Origin: Castanea sativa
Lineage: Eukaryota > Streptophyta > Magnoliopsida > Fagales > Fagaceae
Length of the DNA stretch: 64,000 nucleotides
Direction: 5' to 3'
NCBI RefSeq assembly: GCF_040712315.1
Contig: NC_134013.1
Span: forward strand, 57,804,501 to 57,868,500
The position numbers and the translations under genes were made by a program. Positions 62,401-64,000 of this stretch are shown here, piece by piece. The notes beneath the pieces were generated by a model. It did not search any database. It was not told the origin of the DNA and saw nothing but the letters and a program-made list of their open reading frames with translations. The first letter of the stretch is position 1, and each line of letters begins with the position of its first letter.

Positions 62401-63314
62401 AAATTTAGCATCGACAGAACACTTCATTACAAACTGTTTTTCATGATATGAGGAATTCTTGGCCAATTGAAGGTGCATATTATAACGAATAACTATCAAT
62501 TATTGTCCATTTATTAGGATAGACAGTTTGCCACATTTGGAAAATCATTTAATTGTTTTCTTGATTATCTTTTGGATTATTTGCACATTTTGTGATCACA
62601 TTTAATAATTTACAAAACTGTCTAGTTCAATTTAAAAATTTTCAAACTATTTTAGAAATTACTCAATCTAGACTTTGTCTGGAAAGAACTATGGCAAGCA
62701 ATAATTAGAAAGCTCAGTATTCAAAACCTGTGAAAGATCAGTTGTATCCTCCAGAATTCCTAGATGATGCTTTCTCCGAAAAAAACCAGCAGGACTGTTG
62801 ACACAAGTTTGTATCCCTCTGCGGCTCCTCGAACTGCTTAGCAGTCTTGGATGGTGACACCTAGATATTACAGCTCTCAAGCCAACATACCAACAATCAG
62901 CCTGCAATTTGTCCTTGCATATCTATTTAAAAGATAATTAGAGAAAAAAAGAAGAAGCAGTAAGTCTTAGCCTAAGAAGGATAACTCAAACTGGCAAAGT
63001 AAAATAACTTGTCATATATTAACCATGGATGCAAAGATTACCAGATCAAGTGAGCGTTCACCATAGATAAGCGAAAATGACTGACATTCCTTTCCAGGTT
63101 GAAGTTGCCTCTGAAAGCTTACCTGTGACAAGTGGAGTTATCGTTTGAATAATGAATAGGGAAATATTTAATCCCCAAAAATCAAAGTATAACCAAGACA
63201 AACAAATACCCATTATCATTTTGAACATACCTGTCCAGGAATTATCTCAGTAACAGAGCTCAATTTTAATTGTTTTTCCTTCTGGCTGGAATACCAAATC
63301 AAGTATTTCTCATC
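53446..63314 (-). CDS. PRAF: PRAF-type protein: PH, RCC1 repeats, FYVE, BRX (5' end outside the window)
   Basis: Seven exons on the minus strand: 63314-63231, 63122-63042, 62922-62728, 61079-58992, 56313-56167, 54263-53854, 53548-53446, in frame, 1035 aa visible. The first visible residues (DEKYLIWYSSQKEK) are mid-PH domain; the upstream exons are not found in the last 690 bp and must lie beyond the window. Order: PH remainder (1 to about 78), linker VRSLCGSPSLSLSERCFSDG, RCC1 propeller with repeated VACG/GxLYTWG signatures (about 214-595, in the 2.1-kb exon), FYVE zinc finger with CxxC pairs and RKKHNCYNCG (about 605-667), coiled coil (about 808-870), and C-terminal BRX domain (VEQYEPGVYITF ... 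AVRWWEENQ). Such proteins bind phosphoinositides; the related RLD group links LAZY proteins and GNOM to auxin-transporter trafficking. Which subgroup this belongs to is not settled. Confidence 0.92.
55628..55787 (-). mobile_element. Complete tRNA-derived SINE in PRAF intron 5
   Basis: A 160-bp element flanked by perfect 17-bp duplications CATGCTATGTCCTTGTT (55611-55627 and 55788-55804). On the minus strand it starts with CACCGCATACCCTTGGTGCG, has an A-box-like GGTGCGATGGTCAC and a B-box-like GGTTTAAGTCTCC, and ends in a run of A. It looks like the Au-type SINE family as I remember it. Its inserted state is intact, so it is comparatively recent. Confidence 0.85.
56450..56890. mobile_element. 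Possible MITE in PRAF intron 4
   Basis: A purine-rich left part (GTTTGGTTAGAAGGAAAGAGG) is mirrored by a pyrimidine-rich right part ending CCACACAACAAAACATAG. It looks like a diverged inverted pair, but I cannot define ends or a duplication. Confidence 0.3.
57790..57970. mobile_element. MITE in PRAF intron 4
   Basis: GCTACAGGTTCTACAA near the left end is mirrored by TTGTAGTACCTATAGC near the right end, with CACCAATCACATT-type sequence inside. Related to the MITE-like copies listed at 10627, 16784 and 46680. Confidence 0.55.
58169..58194. repeat. (TG)n microsatellite in PRAF intron 4
   Basis: Twenty-six bases of GT. Confidence 0.95.
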
Positions 63315-63378
63315 CTGAAATCCAAAAACAAATAGAAGTCTTGATTATCAACGTCACACAAAATTTTACTTGAAGCAG

Positions 63379-63409
<31 letters not shown>

Positions 63410-64000
63410 GAAGAGAGAGAGTGAAGTAAATAAGATGAAACAACATGATAATCATATTTTTATGGTGTTTTGCATGGGAATTGGATGTTTTAGATATTAA
63501 TAGGTAGTTTCAAACTTCTATAACAAGCATTACAACTTTATTTTCCTCTGTTCCTCCAAAACACATGCTTAACAACTAAAAAGTTAAAAGCATGCTTAAA
63601 TTTTTTTTTTTTAACATAACATTTCATTTCAACTTCAATGAATTGTAATTTGTTATAGCATATCAATTTTATATTGTTATTGCATATCATTAAATTATCA
63701 AATGTATGAGACAATTAATTGACCCTAGTTTATATGTCCTACTAAGGTTTATGGTTCTTATATTGGTTGGTCTGCATTACACTGGTATACAAGAAACCAT
63801 GTAGAGCAAAACCACAATTATTTTCTAATAAGTTACATCTGCACTGCCAAGGCAAGAGACAAGATTTTTGAAGGGGAGGGAGACCCCAACAAACAGCCCC
63901 CCCCAACAACCCAACAAAATGGTTTTGCCAAGTTATTAAATATTTTGTGGTCCGGCCCACATTGAAATTTTATATATATATATTCATTCCACCAACAACC
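63315..64000 (-). other. 5' intron of PRAF up to the window edge
   Basis: Begins with the acceptor TTTCAG of the first visible PRAF exon. Contains a GA microsatellite at 63380-63422 and a TA tract near 63972-63982. I find no exon encoding the start of the PH domain here, so the preceding exon lies outside. Confidence 0.6.

Noticed and set aside
63742..63960. Frame at the right edge that might be the first PRAF exon
   Set aside because: Its translation has no PH-domain character and no compatible donor for the exon at 63314.
1..64000. CRISPR arrays, bacterial operons, rRNA genes or organelle DNA inserts
   Set aside because: No regularly spaced direct repeats with unique spacers, no ribosome-binding-site architecture, and no recognisable rRNA or plastid gene sequence.

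Overview
The window is nuclear DNA of a flowering plant. It is AT-rich, has short GT-AG introns, long microsatellites and many small transposon remnants. The gene content and the SINE and LTR types suggest a woody core eudicot, perhaps Fagales, but I cannot fix the species from sequence alone.

Five protein-coding genes can be reconstructed exon by exon. Left to right they are: a SUS5/SUS6-class sucrose synthase (+, 5751-11271, 15 coding exons, 842 aa); an ALA-interacting subunit of the CDC50/LEM3 family (+, 13011-16070, 8 exons, 353 aa); a secreted protein resembling a bacterial periplasmic solute-binding protein (-, 22268-28031, 11 exons, 409 aa); a NAC transcription factor with hydrophobic C-terminal segments (-, 40919-45224, 6 exons, 661 aa); and the 3' part of a PRAF-type PH-RCC1-FYVE-BRX protein (-, 53446 to beyond 63314, 7 exons, 1035 aa visible). 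Every model stays in frame through all junctions.

The space between genes is mostly mobile DNA. At 1-5.6 kb there are a cluster of near-palindromic units, a TRIM-like element and an apparent solo LTR inside a TA repeat. At 18-20.4 kb there are two TIR elements with TTA duplications. At 28.7-34.6 kb there is a nest of Helitrons, including a head-to-head pair, a dimer, and one carrying an unexplained ORF. At 35.2-35.9 kb there is a GC-rich hAT-like element, and at 38-40.9 kb a decayed Copia element interrupted by an LTR. At 46.4-47.5 kb a SINE is split by a TIR element. Smaller MITEs and a complete SINE sit in introns and spacers.

The genes are not an operon and share no single pathway. The sucrose synthase supplies UDP-glucose, the ALIS protein serves lipid flippases, and the PRAF protein probably acts at membranes. 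The features most worth following are unusual gene architecture (a GC-AG intron, a 14-nt microexon, an in-frame retained-intron candidate), the bacterial-type secreted protein, and the Helitron nest.
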